The notes beneath the pieces were generated by a model, which saw nothing but the letters and a program-made list of their open reading frames with translations, was not told where the DNA came from and made no database searches. Below are positions 63,394 to 64,000 of a DNA stretch of 64,000 bases, piece after piece. Origin of the DNA: Shimia biformata (lineage in GTDB: Bacteria; Pseudomonadota; Alphaproteobacteria; Rhodobacterales; Rhodobacteraceae); contig NZ_JAFEJK010000001.1 in NCBI RefSeq assembly GCF_016888515.1, positions 1,893,475 through 1,957,474 on the forward strand. The letters are read 5' to 3'. The position numbers and the translations under genes were made by a program. Within the stretch, counting starts at the first letter, position 1. Each line of letters opens with the position of its first letter.

Positions 63394-63720
63394 TCAGATA
63401 GAGAAACTGGTTCCGCATCCGCAAGAACTGGTGGCGTTCGGATTGTCGATCACGAACCGCGCGCCGATCAGCTCTTCGCTGAAATCAATCGTGGCATTGG
63501 CCAGGAACGGCAGCGAAACGGAATCGATCACGACCTTTTCGCCATGGCCTTCCAGAACCACGTCGTCATCCGCCGGGTCATCCAGCTTGATCTCGTATTG
63601 AAATCCCGAACAGCCGCCACCCTCGACCGCGACGCGCAATGCCTGGCCTTGCGCCCCTGCACCGATTTCGGCCAGTCGCTCAAATGCACGCTCTGTCACT
63701 TTTGGCGGGATCTGCATCAT
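63394..63720 (-). CDS. erpA: A-type Fe-S carrier, ErpA-like
   Basis: A 108-residue HesB/IscA-family carrier with all three ligands: Cys37 in [10 protein letters not shown] and Cys100, Cys102 in [10 protein letters not shown]. ErpA delivers clusters to essential enzymes, including IspG, which is encoded in this window. It is the second A-type carrier here after the one at 1.7 kb and is shorter at its C-terminus. Divergent from dgt. Confidence 0.93.
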   Translation of the reverse strand: MMQIPPKVTERAFERLAEIGAGAQGQALRVAVEGGGCSGFQYEIKLDDPADDDVVLEGHGEKVVIDSVSLPFLANATIDFSEELIGARFVIDNPNATSSCGCGTSFSI

Positions 63721-63827
63721 GGGCTCCGATTGGGTTGTTCGCGCGAAATGCCCGGTTCAACCCGGGCGCAGAGTGCAATATAGAAAGCCTGACGGCAGGC
63801 GACAAGGACAAGAGCGGGGACAAACTC

Positions 63828-64000
63828 ATGCACGCGCCATATGCCTCGGATCCGAAAACCGTAAAGGGACGGCGGTTTTCGGAAGAGGAAAGCACGTTCC
63901 GGTCCTGTTTCCAGCGGGATCGCGACAGGATCATCCATTCCGGCGCCTTCCGGCGTCTGAAGCACAAGACGCAGGTTTTCGTCGAACACGAGGGCGATTA
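63828..64000 (+). CDS. dgt: dGTP triphosphohydrolase, 5' part only
   Basis: The first 57 residues of a dNTP triphosphohydrolase, cut by the window end. The family N-terminus is clear: [20 protein letters not shown] followed by [14 protein letters not shown]. The ATG at 63828 has AGCGGGG upstream. The HD catalytic motif lies beyond the window. Divergent from erpA. Confidence 0.88.
   Translation, partial: MHAPYASDPKTVKGRRFSEEESTFRSCFQRDRDRIIHSGAFRRLKHKTQVFVEHEGD

Overview
The window is a GC-rich chromosomal segment of an alphaproteobacterium, most likely a Rhodobacterales (Roseobacter/Paracoccaceae) member. The basis is the gene set: a 407-aa HemA behind an FNR-type box, TRAP transporters, a DksA-like protein with a single cysteine, Bpt, DUF2852 and DUF2927 proteins, dense 4-base ATGA/GTGA operon overlaps, and short intergenic repeats of a kind I associate with roseobacters. 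I recognise about 56 protein genes, four tRNAs and no insertion sequence, prophage or CRISPR array.

Layout. 1-0.9 kb: an orphan gene with more AT than its surroundings. 0.9-3.9 kb (minus): tpiA, sufA, glpQ, sufT, so two Fe-S assembly factors flank a phosphodiesterase. 4-6.8 kb (minus): a fused RimB-RimK protein and an SPFH/NfeD membrane pair. 6.9-13.5 kb (plus): tgt, an exported protein, lon, an HU-like protein with a basic tail, a histidine phosphatase, and a tRNA cluster (Val-CAC, Val-TAC, two identical Asp-GTC). 13.6-22.4 kb: M20 peptidase, hemA, a RodZ-like protein, ispG, a DsbA-like protein, a BepA-like protease and an aminotransferase. 22.5-30.5 kb (plus): N-acetylmuramoyl-alanine amidase, PBP1A, VOC protein, prfB, amidase, DUF2189. 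30.5-33.4 kb: a Rieske oxygenase operon with an XRE-type regulator. 33.5-35.98 kb (minus): ilvB-ilvN behind a complete attenuator with its own leader peptide. 36.2-43.1 kb: a cache-domain two-component system divergent from a DctPQM TRAP transporter, with an 18/21 inverted repeat between them. 43.2-45.6 kb (minus): Bpt, RDD, DUF2852 and YbaK proteins. 45.7-51.4 kb (plus): glnE, two small proteins, an RlmI-type methyltransferase and a PIN protein. 51.5-57.7 kb (minus): HtpX-like protease, P450, VWA protein, a 55-aa membrane protein, DUF2927 lipoprotein, GNAT, MoxR. 57.8-60.3 kb: DksA-like protein, FAD monooxygenase, ExoIII. 60.3-63.4 kb: a three-gene cassette described below. 63.4-64 kb: erpA, and dgt running off the window.

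The least explained locus is 60.3-63.4 kb. A 201-residue protein carries twelve [FY]TSGL pentapeptides, spaced almost strictly 20 and 8 residues apart and ending exactly at the C-terminus. It is followed by an unrecognised 359-aa helical, His-containing protein and, with a 4-base overlap, an EamA/DMT-type exporter. A 384-base AT-rich gene-free region precedes it. The layout resembles repeated-precursor + partner + exporter, but no maturation chemistry is demonstrated. Other points of note are the ilv attenuator, the FNR box before hemA, several undescribed palindromic operators, a family of intergenic repeats with conserved flanks but differing hairpins, and a hairpin that buries the ribosome-binding site of the RlmI-like gene.
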